Positions 27,320 to 36,850 of a stretch of 64,000 nt of DNA are shown piece after piece. The stretch lies in the NCBI GenBank assembly GCA_949126835.1, contig OX421506.1:14356284-14420283 (forward strand). Direction: 5' to 3'. Source of the stretch: Anisus vortex (taxonomy: Eukaryota; Mollusca; Gastropoda; Planorbidae). The first letter of the stretch is position 1. The number at the start of each line of letters is the position of its first letter. The notes below the pieces were generated by a model that was given only the letters and a program-made list of their open reading frames with translations, made no database searches and had not been told where the DNA came from. Made by a program: the position numbers and the translations under genes.

Positions 27320-27770
27320 AGCTTTAAGGCTGGCGATTAAACTGCTGATTTAGCTGCCGATTTTCAGCTGCAGATAAAGCTGCGGATTTAGCTGCTGGTT
27401 AAAATGCTGATTTAGCTGCTGGTTAAAATGATTATTCAGCCGCTATTAGAGCTGCTAATTAAGTTGCTAATAAAGCTACTGATTTAACAGCTAAGTTAAA
27501 TCCTCTTTTAAATGCTGATTTACTTGATAAGTTGTGATTACGCTACTCGTTAATGGGATGATTTATCCGGTGATGAAGACGTTGACTAAGCTAGCGATTT
27601 CGTTAATAATTAAGCTGGAGTTTAAGCTTCTCGTAAGCTAATGATTAACTGGTGATTAACTGGTGATTAAGTTGGTCATTAAGTTGGTCATTTATCTACA
27701 AAATTAGGCTGGTGATTAGTCTTATGATTAAGCTATTGATTTATTGGTGATTTCCTTGGTAGATTTGATG
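27320..27770 (+). repeat. degenerate short-period repeat (GCTGATTTAGCTG type)
   Basis: Loosely repeated words such as GCTGATTTAGCTGC, GGTTAAAATGCT and TGGTGATTAAG with a period of about 12-15 bp. It is strongly decayed and may be an ancient microsatellite. Confidence 0.7.
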
Positions 27771-27825
27771 GGGATTAAGTTCGTTTATCACACTGGAGAT
27801 TATTAATGTTACAATTCAGCTTGCG

Positions 27826-27965
27826 TTTTAACTTAAACCACTCGGGAAGAAAGAGTACTACTTTGCATTTCTTCTTGTGTATGAGATTAGAAAAGTATTT
27901 ATTTGTTCTTATGTTTATCTGTGCATTGTGTACTACATTGGTATTATGTTGTATTTTCAAATCAC
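27826..27965 (-). mobile_element. non-LTR retrotransposon fragment (copy E)
   Basis: In reverse complement it reads AGTACTCTTTCTTCCCGAGT at its downstream end, preceded by CAGATAAACATAAGAACAAA and AATACAACATAATACC as in copies D and H. Both ends are truncated. Confidence 0.75.
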
Positions 27966-28355
27966 AAACCCTAAACATAAACTTGGCCTGTAAGGATATT
28001 TCCCCCCCCCCCACACCCCAATATGCTAATGATTGATATTGCAGCAACAGTGTGCCCTACACCTCTTTAACATTTATTGCTGTTCCAAGCGTCAAACTCG
28101 AGGGAAATGTATTGTGACAGGCTCTGTCGCTATTTGACGCGATGGGATTAAAGGATAGGAAAGGATATAAGACGCGAGACTAACTAGGCAATCCTTTCAC
28201 TATTTAGAACATCTCTGTGTCCTGCTAGACGGAATAATCAATCAATAAAAACATCTGATCAACGTATTATATATACACACAAGAACAAAATCGCATGAAT
28301 AGAAAAGCTGTATAGTTAGCATATAGACATAGGCGTAGTAAGTATAACCCAGAGG

Positions 28356-28441
28356 GCACGTCGTATCGACTGGGAAAGAACGTGGGGAAACACGGAAATA
28401 CGTGGAAACCACGTTTTTTTTTACCCGTCGATACGACGTGC
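28356..28441. repeat. 15-bp perfect inverted repeat with nested hairpin
   Basis: GCACGTCGTATCGAC (28356-28370) pairs perfectly with 28427-28441. The 56-bp spacer contains a smaller stem, ACGTGG-AAA-CCACGT (about 28400-28414). It lies in non-coding sequence and no adjacent coding relation was found. Confidence 0.9.
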
Positions 28442-29639
28442 TGAGCCCGCGTGATACGAACACATACCCTGTATACATTGTCTTGTGAGACAAAAATTCG
28501 AAGAATACTAACTGAGATAATAAACTTAAGAGTGCACTGAGCATGCTAAATTTAATAGCTAAAATAGAAGCGCTAAAATAAATTACCATTATTATTATTA
28601 TTAACTATTTGATAATAAAAGAAAGCGTACATAATATTTTCATGTAAACGTAAGTCTAATCATACATTTAATAATAAAACTGATATTTTTGAATGGTAGT
28701 CTGCATATTTAGTCACCACATAGTTTGACTAATAGCCTACAGCACTTAAACTGTTAGACCACTAGAATGATTTGCATAGGCTATATCTTGAATGAAATTA
28801 ATTTCAAAACATTTAAGTATATTTAACCTTAACTTCCCTTTATAAAGGCAAATATTAAGATAGATTGTTGAGCTTTTTCTGAAGCACATCGAAGCAAAGC
28901 GAAGTTTCAAGACTTTCAAATTCATGGACTTATTTTTTCATACCTCATCAAACCTAACTGGCTTGATCTTACAGCAACCTTCTTTAGATGAAGATGTGTT
29001 TATATAAGGGGGGGGGGGGTATATAATATATTGGCGATTTTAAAACGCAGCCAGTTGAGTTATAAACATTTAAAGAAATGGGCATTGACATGTGCCAATT
29101 TGCGGGAAAACCTGGATGGAAGCTGCTTAGGAAAGTCATCTGCTTTTCTCAACTGTCAAGCATTCACTCTACTTTCAGCTTTTGGTTCATCTTACACTTG
29201 TAAATGGTAGCATTGTTAAGCATTCAAAGAGGTCACTTACACTTCACAACTCAGAAATGACTAAATATGCACCTGCCGTTATAAATTAGCGAAGAGCATT
29301 CTTGACAAGGCGCTCATTAATTTATCCAGACTAATCACATTTAAAAGAGTTTTTATGTTCATCTTCTATAATTTAAAATAAATATAAGAAAATACAAAAC
29401 AAATTTTGTTTTTATTATTTAATAAATATAAGAGACTTTTTTAATAGCATTAAATTATGCAATGGTTGTAATTATTAATGTTTAAATAAAAGATAATCTT
29501 TTTACAGTTAAATGAACAAACAATTAATGCAGGGAATGTTTATTTACAACTGTTTAACGTAAATTAATTTTATACCTCTAATAATTAAATCTTGCAATGA
29601 ATACCATAATGATTGATTTATATAAAAAAAAAATAATTA
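28442..29639. other. intron 1, no gene seen
   Basis: AT-rich; a run of 12 G lies at about 29008-29019. No gene, array or recognised element. Confidence 0.45.
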
Positions 29640-30070
29640 GTCAGTAACATTGGCTACATTATCGAACACAAAATGTTTGGCATCATAAATCAGGCCTGTA
29701 TAAGCTACAAAGAAAACAAATTATAAACTACAATGGACAGAAAGCTATAAATCTAATGATTTAAAAAAAATCTATTTTACTGAACACTTTTATGAAAGTA
29801 ATTTATAATAAATATTGTAATTGGGTTAAAAGTAAGCATGTCTTTTTATTTAACAAAAAATCTAAATAGCCCAGAGTTACTCGTAGATTTATAAAGTAAT
29901 ATTATTTGAAATAAAAATAATTGTAGAACAAAGGTAAAGACTAACTGGAGAATCGAACCAAGATCGCCCGCTTGGCAATCCGACACGTTATCCACTTAGC
30001 TAGCGAAGACAAATTCGGATGTGAAATCGCAAAAGTATAATGTGAGACAATAAGGTCAGGTGTCTTTAAA
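29640..30070 (-). mobile_element. tRNA-derived SINE, family B
   Basis: On the minus strand a tRNA-like head is clear: an A-box-like TAGCTAAGTGG (29992-30002) followed by a B-box GGTTCGATTCTCC (29947-29959), the two RNA polymerase III internal promoter elements. The body extends left and is shared with 5465-5875. A TIR-bearing MITE starts 10 bp beyond the head. Confidence 0.8.
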
Positions 30071-30080
30071 TTAACTAATA

Positions 30081-30645
30081 GGGCGTTTGCAATCACGTGA
30101 CAAAAATCACGTGATTTTTGTTTGTTTTGTGTCATGGTGTACAATGGCCGCTGTATTAATATTGTTTCATATAGGCTCGACTCTCGACCTTATTTTATTG
30201 ATATTTGTGTTTAAAATGATGATTAAAGTATTAATATGGATTTTATTAATTCTAGATTAGATTAATAGACCTATCACAAGAAGATTCTTACATTAAAAAT
30301 GTTACATTACTATTGAACGATTAGGCCTACAATGAAAATAATGAATGAATTCAATAATTCACTTCAATAAATCCATTCAAATGCAACACTTACCGGCCAG
30401 ATATTAAGATGATGAATTGAGCTTAAAATGTTGAAATTCGTTGAAAAAATACCATGTCAGTCTTTCTCTTGTACTAGTAAGATTATCTACGACGATTTAT
30501 CTAATGATTTGTGCGTAGGATAGCCAATATTCAGATAGGAATTTGACATGATAAAGAAGTACTTCACCATTTTTGTACATCAAGTGTCTTCTATTTACAC
30601 AAATACGTCACTAAAAAACCTAAGCCACGCCCATTGCAAACGCTC
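30081..30645. mobile_element. MITE with GCGTTTGCAAT inverted termini and TA duplication
   Basis: The left end is GGGCGTTTGCAATCACGTG and the right end in reverse complement is GAGCGTTTGCAATGGGCGTG; both are flanked by TA (30079-30080 and 30646-30647). The 565-bp interior has no transposase. Two CACGTG palindromes lie just inside the left terminus. A full second copy is at 57198-57771 and a fragment at 5099-5200. The TA target suggests Tc1/mariner-type mobilisation. Confidence 0.88.
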
Positions 30646-30659
30646 TATACCTGACTCCT

Positions 30660-30821
30660 AAATGATACTTTTTCTTTTATGATTGATGGTATGATATTAT
30701 GCGTTAATGTCTATTGTGCTTGAGTATAAATGGTTATATTATTTAATATTGTTTTAAATATGCAGAAAGACGGCATTTATATAATCAAGTCAAATTTCCA
30801 TTTGTTTGGATCAATAAAGTA

Positions 30822-30886
<65 letters not shown>
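30660..30886 (+). mobile_element. non-LTR retrotransposon 3' end with (AT)n tail
   Basis: Shares ATAAATGGT, GACGGCATTTATATAATCAA, TTTCCATTTGTTTGGATCAA and TAAAGTAATCTTTTAT with the minus-strand copy at 60540-60750. It ends in a (AT)n tract (about 30826-30885). Microsatellite-tailed 3' ends are usual for several LINE clades and their SINEs. Confidence 0.72.
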
Positions 30887-30888
<2 letters not shown>

Positions 30889-30996
30889 GGGGAAACAATT
30901 AATTAAAATGACCGAGTCACTAATAGCGTAAACTAATTACTCTCAGAGGCTAATTAAATGATCACATCACGGCACTCTGGAACCAGCACTGTCAAG

Positions 30997-31188
30997 CATG
31001 GCCGTATTTTGGATTGTGTGGGGGGGGGGCCCTGTTCCCAAGGGCCAAATTTACAGTGGGGCCCCCTCATGGCCTCGCCCATGCTTTCCGACATTGCTTT
31101 TTTAGACTGTGTTTTGGGGGCACCTTTTGTATGTATGGGGGTGCCTCTGTTCCATGGAACATCTGAAACATGCCTAAATACACATCTG
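30997..31188. mobile_element. hAT-type MITE, shortened copy
   Basis: Matches the 42820-43147 element at both ends: left GGCCGTATTTTGGATTGTG, right TGGAACAT followed by ATGCCTAAATACAC. The target duplication is no longer recognisable and the interior is shorter. G- and C-runs are inside. Confidence 0.7.
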
Positions 31189-31489
31189 GTGATAAAGATT
31201 TACTTTTTAGACCGCAGTTGTCTTCATATTGATCACTTCGCACTGCACTAATAATATACAAAAGCTACGGCGTGAATGAGATTATATATATTTTATACTA
31301 ATAAATTTCCTATGAGTTGCCTTCAGTTGTAATGCATACCGTGAAGTAAACAAGAAAAGGTTTATTGTGTATGAAGCTCAATTCTAGCTTCTTATGGTAG
31401 CGTTAGATCTCATTTTTTTGTTGTTTTTTTTGTCCGCAGTTATAACATCTTAAAATAGTGAGGACATAATATTTTGATAAACTTAAAAC

Positions 31490-31792
31490 CAAAGACTATA
31501 ATAAGATGGATCGCTTGATTTAATATATTTCTGCTATTTGATGACTCGAATGACTTCTTTTCGGAATTCCAGATTCCCTTTTGTACTGTGCACTTCCGTT
31601 TTATTTAATCGCTATGATTTTCACACTGAAAAATTAAAATTAAAATCGAAAGTTGTGTACAGCGGAAATTTTTAGGTATACGTAGGAGCGTAGAAGTCAT
31701 TTAAGACAGCGTTATTGGATGCGCATGGAATAAGAACATAGGCCTATAAGCTCTAAAAATAGAGCAAATGGTCCATCTTATTTTGGTCTTTG
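31490..31792. mobile_element. MITE with CAAAGAC..AATAAGATGGA inverted termini
   Basis: The left end CAAAGACTATAATAAGATGG and the right end in reverse complement CAAAGACCAAAATAAGATGG form terminal inverted repeats of about 27 bp. The flanks TTAAAAC (31483-31489) and CTAAAAC (31793-31799) match at six of seven bases and may be the target duplication. The ~300-bp interior is non-coding. A truncated relative lies at 22625-22839. Confidence 0.8.
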
Positions 31793-31886
31793 CTAAAACA
31801 AATACATATTCGTTTTCTCTGACATCTAACCAAGATTTCGCCATTATTGTAAGCACATTAAACCTACACTTGCATTAAAATATTAA

Positions 31887-32078
31887 TAATCATTAACGAG
31901 GTGGCAACGTTCGTATACCTGCACTTTCTGCCCGATAGCACGGATATCAGACATTACGCCTGGTCACCATGACCCCGGGCTTGGCGAGACAGGTATTGTT
32001 GCGCCTATATCTTCCTATACACCAAGTTTTGTTATGCCTCTCGCCCGTGATGTTATCCTCGAATCATTGCTTTTATTA
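31887..32078 (+). repeat. dispersed repeat, family X copy 1
   Basis: About 190 bp alignable by eye with 41914-42105 (ATCATTAACGAGG, CTCGTATAC-type, ATATCAGAC, CGGGCTTGGCGAGAC, TCTCGCCCGTG, ATCCTCGAAT). GC content is higher than the surroundings. The element type is not recognised. Confidence 0.75.
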
Positions 32079-32441
32079 AGACAGATAGGAGAGGAATATG
32101 GTGTATTTAAGTCACTAATAGGACATTCGATGCGTTAGGTTATACGCTACTATCATTTTAGATGAAGTGGGAAATACATATACACAATTCAAGCCGCGAA
32201 TTTTCCCTTATTCTTCATTTCACACTGTAATTTTAGTGATGTCTTTTTTACTGATCATAATTATAATCTTTCTTTCATAGTGACGTCATTTATCGACATC
32301 AACAAGCTTTTTATCCTCTTAGACTTGTTAATGGTATTTGTATCGTAAGCGTCTTCTGTTCATTCTTTTTTTTTTCGTCATAATTGTGACTTTTGTATAA
32401 AAAAAATTATCTTTTTTTTTTTTGCCGACTCTGTTATAAAG

Positions 32442-32539
32442 ATGGTTTTCCGAATCACAAAAGTATTCTTGACCAAGATACGGTCCAGTCAGTCTTTAAG
32501 GAGTTGGACAACATCACCCATGGGCGGCATCACAATGAG
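32442..32539 (+). CDS. RTK exon 2: extracellular stalk
   Basis: Accepted because AG at 32440-32441 and GT at 32540-32541 bracket 98 bp that join in phase with exon 1 (phase 1) and exon 3 (phase 0) without a stop. It encodes about 33 polar residues beginning DGFPNHKSILDQ and containing NIT, a potential N-glycosylation site. There are no cysteines, so it is probably flexible stalk between the EGF module and the membrane. Further small exons in the 29-kb intron before it cannot be excluded. The acceptor is preceded by a T-rich tract at 32412-32423. Confidence 0.72.
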
Positions 32540-32985
32540 GTAAAGAACACACTTTAATATCTATTTTAGGATTTGCTGGTAGGACTACATCTTATCGTCT
32601 CTGCTTTAATGTATTCCTTGTAAAAGAGTGGATGTTATAAATGCTATTAGTTAAACTTACGATAAACATATAATATAAAAAATATATAAATAAATATAAT
32701 ACATACAAATTATCCAAACCCAAAAAATAAATGAAAATTTAAAAAACACATATAACATCCAATATGGCGGCTGTTGCCATGGCAACAAATCCATGTAAAC
32801 AAATGTTTGCTCTGTATGATATTCCTTACTTGTTATGTGGTTAAAGTTTACGACGCTTTGGTCGATAGAGACAAACAAAAGTGAGTAACAGTATCCCAAA
32901 GCCTTAAAAATTTACTTTTATTTTGGTTCTCTTACTTATTGACTCATTTTAAAATACATTTAACTCTTTCTTTTTCATCACAAAG
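32540..32985. other. RTK intron 2
   Basis: 446 bp with a GTAAAG donor and a CACAAAG acceptor behind a T/C-rich stretch. No array or element is present; it is one of the few introns in the locus without tandem repeats. Confidence 0.65.
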
Positions 32986-33170
32986 ACACCAGCCAACCTG
33001 AGTTCACATTCTGTACTTCAGCAAGAGTCAGACTCGAGCCCTTTCACCCACATCATAATTCCAGTTCTTGGTTTCTCCGTTGTTTTTATCAGTCTGCTGA
33101 TATTTCTTGTATACAGAGGACGATACCTCAAGAAACAGGGCGGTGCTAAACGTAGCAGTAACACTATCAG
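32986..33170 (+). CDS. RTK exon 3: stalk and transmembrane helix
   Basis: 185 bp, phase 0 in and phase 2 out. Twenty-two residues of stalk (with NLS as a possible N-glycan site) lead into a hydrophobic helix of about 20 residues (IIIPVLGFSVVFISLLIFLV, window residues 130-149). This is followed by the basic stop-transfer sequence RGRYLKKQ, giving type I topology with the kinase inside. The exon ends at ATCAG|GTAGGC. A 33-bp minisatellite starts two bases past the junction. The in-frame fit to exon 4 (AG + A = Arg) supports the model. Confidence 0.9.
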
Positions 33171-33172
33171 GT

Positions 33173-33603
33173 AGGCTTCTGTAGATCTCATCTTACTGTG
33201 ACCTTAGGCTGCTGTAGATCTCATCTAGCTGTGACCTTAGGCTGCTGTAGATCTCATTTAGCTAAGACCTTAGGCTGCTGTAGATCTCATTTAGCTAAGA
33301 CCTTAGGCTGATGTAGATCTCATCTAGCTGTGACCTTAGGCTGCTGTAGATCTCATTTAGCTAAGACCTTAGGCTGCTGTAGATCTCATTTAGCTAAGAC
33401 CTTGGGCTGATGTAGATCTCATTTAGCAGTGACCTTAGGCTGCTGTAGATCTCATCTAGCTGTGACCTTAGGCTGCTGTAGATCTCATCTAGCTGTGACC
33501 TTAGGTTGCTGTAGATCTCATCTAGCTGTGACCTTATGCTGCTGTAGGTCTCATCTAGCTGTGACCTTAGGCTGCTATAGATCTCATCTAGCTGTGACCT
33601 TAG
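33173..33603 (+). repeat. 33-bp minisatellite abutting the exon-3 donor (13 units)
   Basis: The unit starts AGGCTGCTGTAGATCTCATC and is 33 bp. The first unit begins at the third intron base and carries the donor-side AGGCT; later units have TTAGGC where the junction has GTAGGC, so the GT was not copied. The array is cut by an LTR element; a residual unit continues at 41616-41652. Forward ORFs across it are incidental. Confidence 0.95.
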
Positions 33604-34117
33604 TGTTAATGAGGTGTTTGTTAATCCTCATTGAACAACAATGTTCAGTTCATTAAAATAGTAATTTTACCTTCCTGCAAGAACTCAATAAAATCTATGT
33701 AATCACAAGTGATCTGACAACGCTCTTCTGCAGCACAAATATATTTAATCACATTAAATCACAGTCACATATAATATCCAATGAATAATATAATATAATA
33801 TAAGTCCAAGAAATGAAAAAGTATTCTGATAAAATGTGGTATAATTCCGAGTCTAGCGTGTACGTCTATACGCTTCTAGATATTTGAGTCGACTGACTAT
33901 TCTCCGGTCTTTTTCCCCCGTGATCAGACTGAGACATGTAAAACCCCGTGATCAGACTCAGACATGTAAAACGTGCAAAGCATGCTTTAGAAAGCTAAGA
34001 CGCAGTAGAACAAACTAGATTGTGATATTTACAATCTTCCCAGTCCCCATAACTTTTGTACTATACTATTGACTTTCCTGAGTCATTTCCCTTTGACCAT
34101 GTTAGTGCATACTAGCA
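33604..34117 (-). repeat. 3' LTR of the retrotransposon (element orientation)
   Basis: 514 bp, TG...CA on the plus strand, near-identical to 41102-41615. The two differences noted are in A- and T-runs (the GAAAAAG versus GAAATAG and CTTTTTC versus CTTTTAC contexts). Confidence 0.96.
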
Positions 34118-34120
34118 TTA

Positions 34121-34132
34121 CTCACCCCTCCC
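34121..34132 (-). promoter_or_regulatory. polypurine tract
   Basis: The minus strand reads GGGAGGGGTGAG, four bases before the 3' LTR; this is the expected place for plus-strand DNA priming. Confidence 0.75.
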
Positions 34133-34470
34133 GGAAAAAATAATAATTCATTATTATTTTTGCATAATTACATATATAGGGAACATAAATTATTGTTACA
34201 AAATCAATGAAATATTTAGTTGCATATCAATAGTTAACGTATCTAATTAAGTCATGTAATATTCATGTAATCATAGTACAAAAAAACATAAATAATCATC
34301 ATAAAAACATAAATAATCATCATAAAAACAATTTATATCGGTGTCTTACAGAAGTTATACACCATCTTATTAACTATGAGACCAAAAATCTGAAGTCTCA
34401 AGTTTTACATTAGTCCTAGACAATAATCTTTCAGTATTGTCTATTCAATATCTGGGATATAAATGGATAA

Positions 34471-35265
34471 TCATGATAACACATCTGGCAAATGATTATC
34501 TTTTCCAACTATGCTTTTGATCTGAAACTGATAATCAGATAGTAATAATGCATATTTGTTTATGCGTTTGTTATTTACATTTGACACATTAAAATTTACT
34601 AATGGTTTGTGATCTGTGAGAATTGTAAACTTACGTCCTAACAAATAGTATTGAAATTTCAATACAGCATAAGCTATGCATAAACCTTCCAATTCCAATA
34701 TACTGAAATTTTTTTCACTATTAGTTAATGCACGGCTTATATAGAATGCTGGTTTGTACACCATTTCTGAATCTATCATTACTTTCTTAAAAATACAAGC
34801 ACCTAGTCCTATTTTTGAGGCATCACAGGCTAAAATAATTTCATCATTTTTCTGAATAGTTTCCAGAATTGGTTCTTTAGAAAACTCATTAACTAGTTGC
34901 CTGAATGATTGTTCACATTCATTATTCCAATTTACATAATTTGGTTGAAATTTTTTTGTAAGATCTATGATAGGTCTAACTATTTGACTGTATTTTGGAA
35001 TAAACTTGCTGTAATAATTGAATAAACCTAAGAGTGCTCTAACTTCTTTCTTAGTTTTAGGTGTCTTTATTTCTAAGATCTTTTTGTGTAATTGTTCTGT
35101 TGGCTTGACTTGGCCATTAGAAAATGTATGTCCCATAAATTCAATTTCTGTTTGTCCTATCTTTAATTTAGTTGGGGATTCAGTTAAATTGTTATCTTTT
35201 AGTATTTGTAAGACTTCTTCTAAAATAGTCAAGTGTTCATCCCAAGTTTCTGTATATATATACAC
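34471..35265 (-). CDS. retrotransposon pol, RT thumb and RNase H part
   Basis: About 264 codons forming the C-terminal part of pol. The start of this frame is not a true initiation site: it continues the RT domain after a frame break just past the YVDD box. Residues 1-110 are the RT thumb/connection (EFMGHTFS, VRALLGLFNYY). RNase H follows, with catalytic-type acidic residues at D148 (LACDASKIGLG), E191 or E193 (ILELEG), D218 (TDHKPL) and the terminal DNHLPD (D261). A normal stop follows at once, so integrase does not lie downstream as in standard Gypsy elements. Confidence 0.93.
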   Translation of the reverse strand: MYIYTETWDEHLTILEEVLQILKDNNLTESPTKLKIGQTEIEFMGHTFSNGQVKPTEQLHKKILEIKTPKTKKEVRALLGLFNYYSKFIPKYSQIVRPIIDLTKKFQPNYVNWNNECEQSFRQLVNEFSKEPILETIQKNDEIILACDASKIGLGACIFKKVMIDSEMVYKPAFYISRALTNSEKNFSILELEGLCIAYAVLKFQYYLLGRKFTILTDHKPLVNFNVSNVNNKRINKYALLLSDYQFQIKSIVGKDNHLPDVLS

Positions 35266-36809
35266 ACATCATCCACATAGTGAATTATGTTGTTTCTTTG
35301 AGGAAGAATTTTTCTCATTAATTTAGTGAAAGTTGCAGTACTATTTATGAGACCAAATGGCATTACATTCCAGTTAAACACACCTCTATGAGTAATAAAA
35401 GCTGCGTAATCTTTAGAATTTTTATCTAGAGGTACTTGCCAAAAACCTCTGGTCAAGTCTATAGTGGAAAATATTTTCCCAGTTGCCATAGTATTGATGA
35501 TATTGTCTATGTTAGGTAACCCTTCTTGATCAATTTTTGTGATTTTATTTAATTTGCGATAGTCACAGCAAAGTCTAATTGAACCATTTTTTTTTCTTAC
35601 TATTACCATTGGTGAAGAGTATTGCGACATAGATTTGTTTATAATCTTATTTTCAATTAATTGGTCCAATTCTTTATCCACTTTGTCAACTAGCATTTGT
35701 GGAATTCTATAAGCTTTTGATCTAAACTCTTTTTTTTCAGTTAATTCTATTCTATGTTCAATGACATTAGTCAAACCAGGTGTATCTGTGATTGTATCTT
35801 CAAATTTGTTTAATATTTTTACAATTTTATTTTTAGTTTCTACACTTTGAATATGATCTAAGTTAATTTGCTCTAATTCATTAGTTGTATTTGCGGTCAT
35901 GCCACATAAGTAGTTAACATTACTTGGAATGTCTTTAATATTTTCATCTTCAACGATGACAACATTGTTGTTTTCTATTTTGTCATTGGTTTTTGATGTA
36001 GTATCAACTATATTGCTTTCTTCATAATGTCTTAAATTGTTGATGTGAACAATTTTTTCACTACCATTTATGTCAATTTTATATGTAACATCTGACAATT
36101 TATGTATAATGTCATAAGGACCTTTCCATTGCATGGTATTACCAGAACCAATGGGTAGATATACAAGTACTTTGTTTCCTATTTCTAACTTTCTTAAGTT
36201 TTTATTCATGTTTTCTCTAAGTATGGTTTTTTCTTTAATTTCTTGGTTTTTTTCTACAGCAAATTGATATGCTGTTTGCATATGTTTTTCTGTCTTATTT
36301 ATTAGATCAAAAGGTGACATTTTTGTTTCTTTGGTTTTTAGTAATTCTGCTTTAAAATTCTCTAATGGACCATTGGCATTTCTACCAAAGATTAACTCAA
36401 AAGGTGAGTAACCAGTGCTTTCATGCTTTGCCTGTCTATAAGCAAAGAGAATGGCTGGTAGGAATTCATCCCATTCATAAGGGTGTTCTTCGCAAACCTT
36501 AGCTAACATTTGTTTTATAGTTTGATTTGCCCTTTCAACCATACCGTTTGACTCTGGGTGGTAGATTGAACTAAAAATGTGTGTTATGTTGAGCATTTTA
36601 GTAAAAGCTTGAGTCAATTTGGATTTGAATTGGGTACCATTATCACTTAATATAGTTTTAGGAAATCCAAATCTGCAGAATATTGGTAATAGTGAGTTAC
36701 ATACTCTATCTGCGGTTATTTCTCTTAGAGGGATTACTTCCACCCATCTACTACCCATATCAATGAGTGTTAATGCAAATTTAGCTTTTGAATTCCTAGC
36801 TTCTTTCAT
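35229..36809 (-). CDS. retrotransposon pol, integrase core plus reverse transcriptase
   Basis: About 526 codons from the first ATG; the open frame extends a further ~20 codons upstream (to about 36880), where it should join the preceding ORF. Integrase DD35E residues: D17 (TLIDMGSRW), D56 (LSDNGTQF) and E92 (NGMVERANQ), exactly 35 residues between the last two. A GPY/F module lies at about 212-262 (WKGPYDII at 228-235). RT follows: LCCDYRKLN at about 413-421, FSTIDLTRGFWQVPL (D451), NVMPFGL, and YVDD at 511-514. The frame is lost about 11 codons after YVDD, in a TA repeat. The integrase-then-RT order within one frame is directly visible. Confidence 0.95.
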   Translation of the reverse strand: MKEARNSKAKFALTLIDMGSRWVEVIPLREITADRVCNSLLPIFCRFGFPKTILSDNGTQFKSKLTQAFTKMLNITHIFSSIYHPESNGMVERANQTIKQMLAKVCEEHPYEWDEFLPAILFAYRQAKHESTGYSPFELIFGRNANGPLENFKAELLKTKETKMSPFDLINKTEKHMQTAYQFAVEKNQEIKEKTILRENMNKNLRKLEIGNKVLVYLPIGSGNTMQWKGPYDIIHKLSDVTYKIDINGSEKIVHINNLRHYEESNIVDTTSKTNDKIENNNVVIVEDENIKDIPSNVNYLCGMTANTTNELEQINLDHIQSVETKNKIVKILNKFEDTITDTPGLTNVIEHRIELTEKKEFRSKAYRIPQMLVDKVDKELDQLIENKIINKSMSQYSSPMVIVRKKNGSIRLCCDYRKLNKITKIDQEGLPNIDNIINTMATGKIFSTIDLTRGFWQVPLDKNSKDYAAFITHRGVFNWNVMPFGLINSTATFTKLMRKILPQRNNIIHYVDDVCIYIQKLGMNT

Positions 36810-36850
36810 AGGTCCAATAATATCAATGGCTATCTTTACAAAAGGTTTGT

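Noticed and set aside
28242..28589. 115-codon minus-strand ORF
   Set aside because: Runs through the inverted repeat; no recognisable domain or homologous block.
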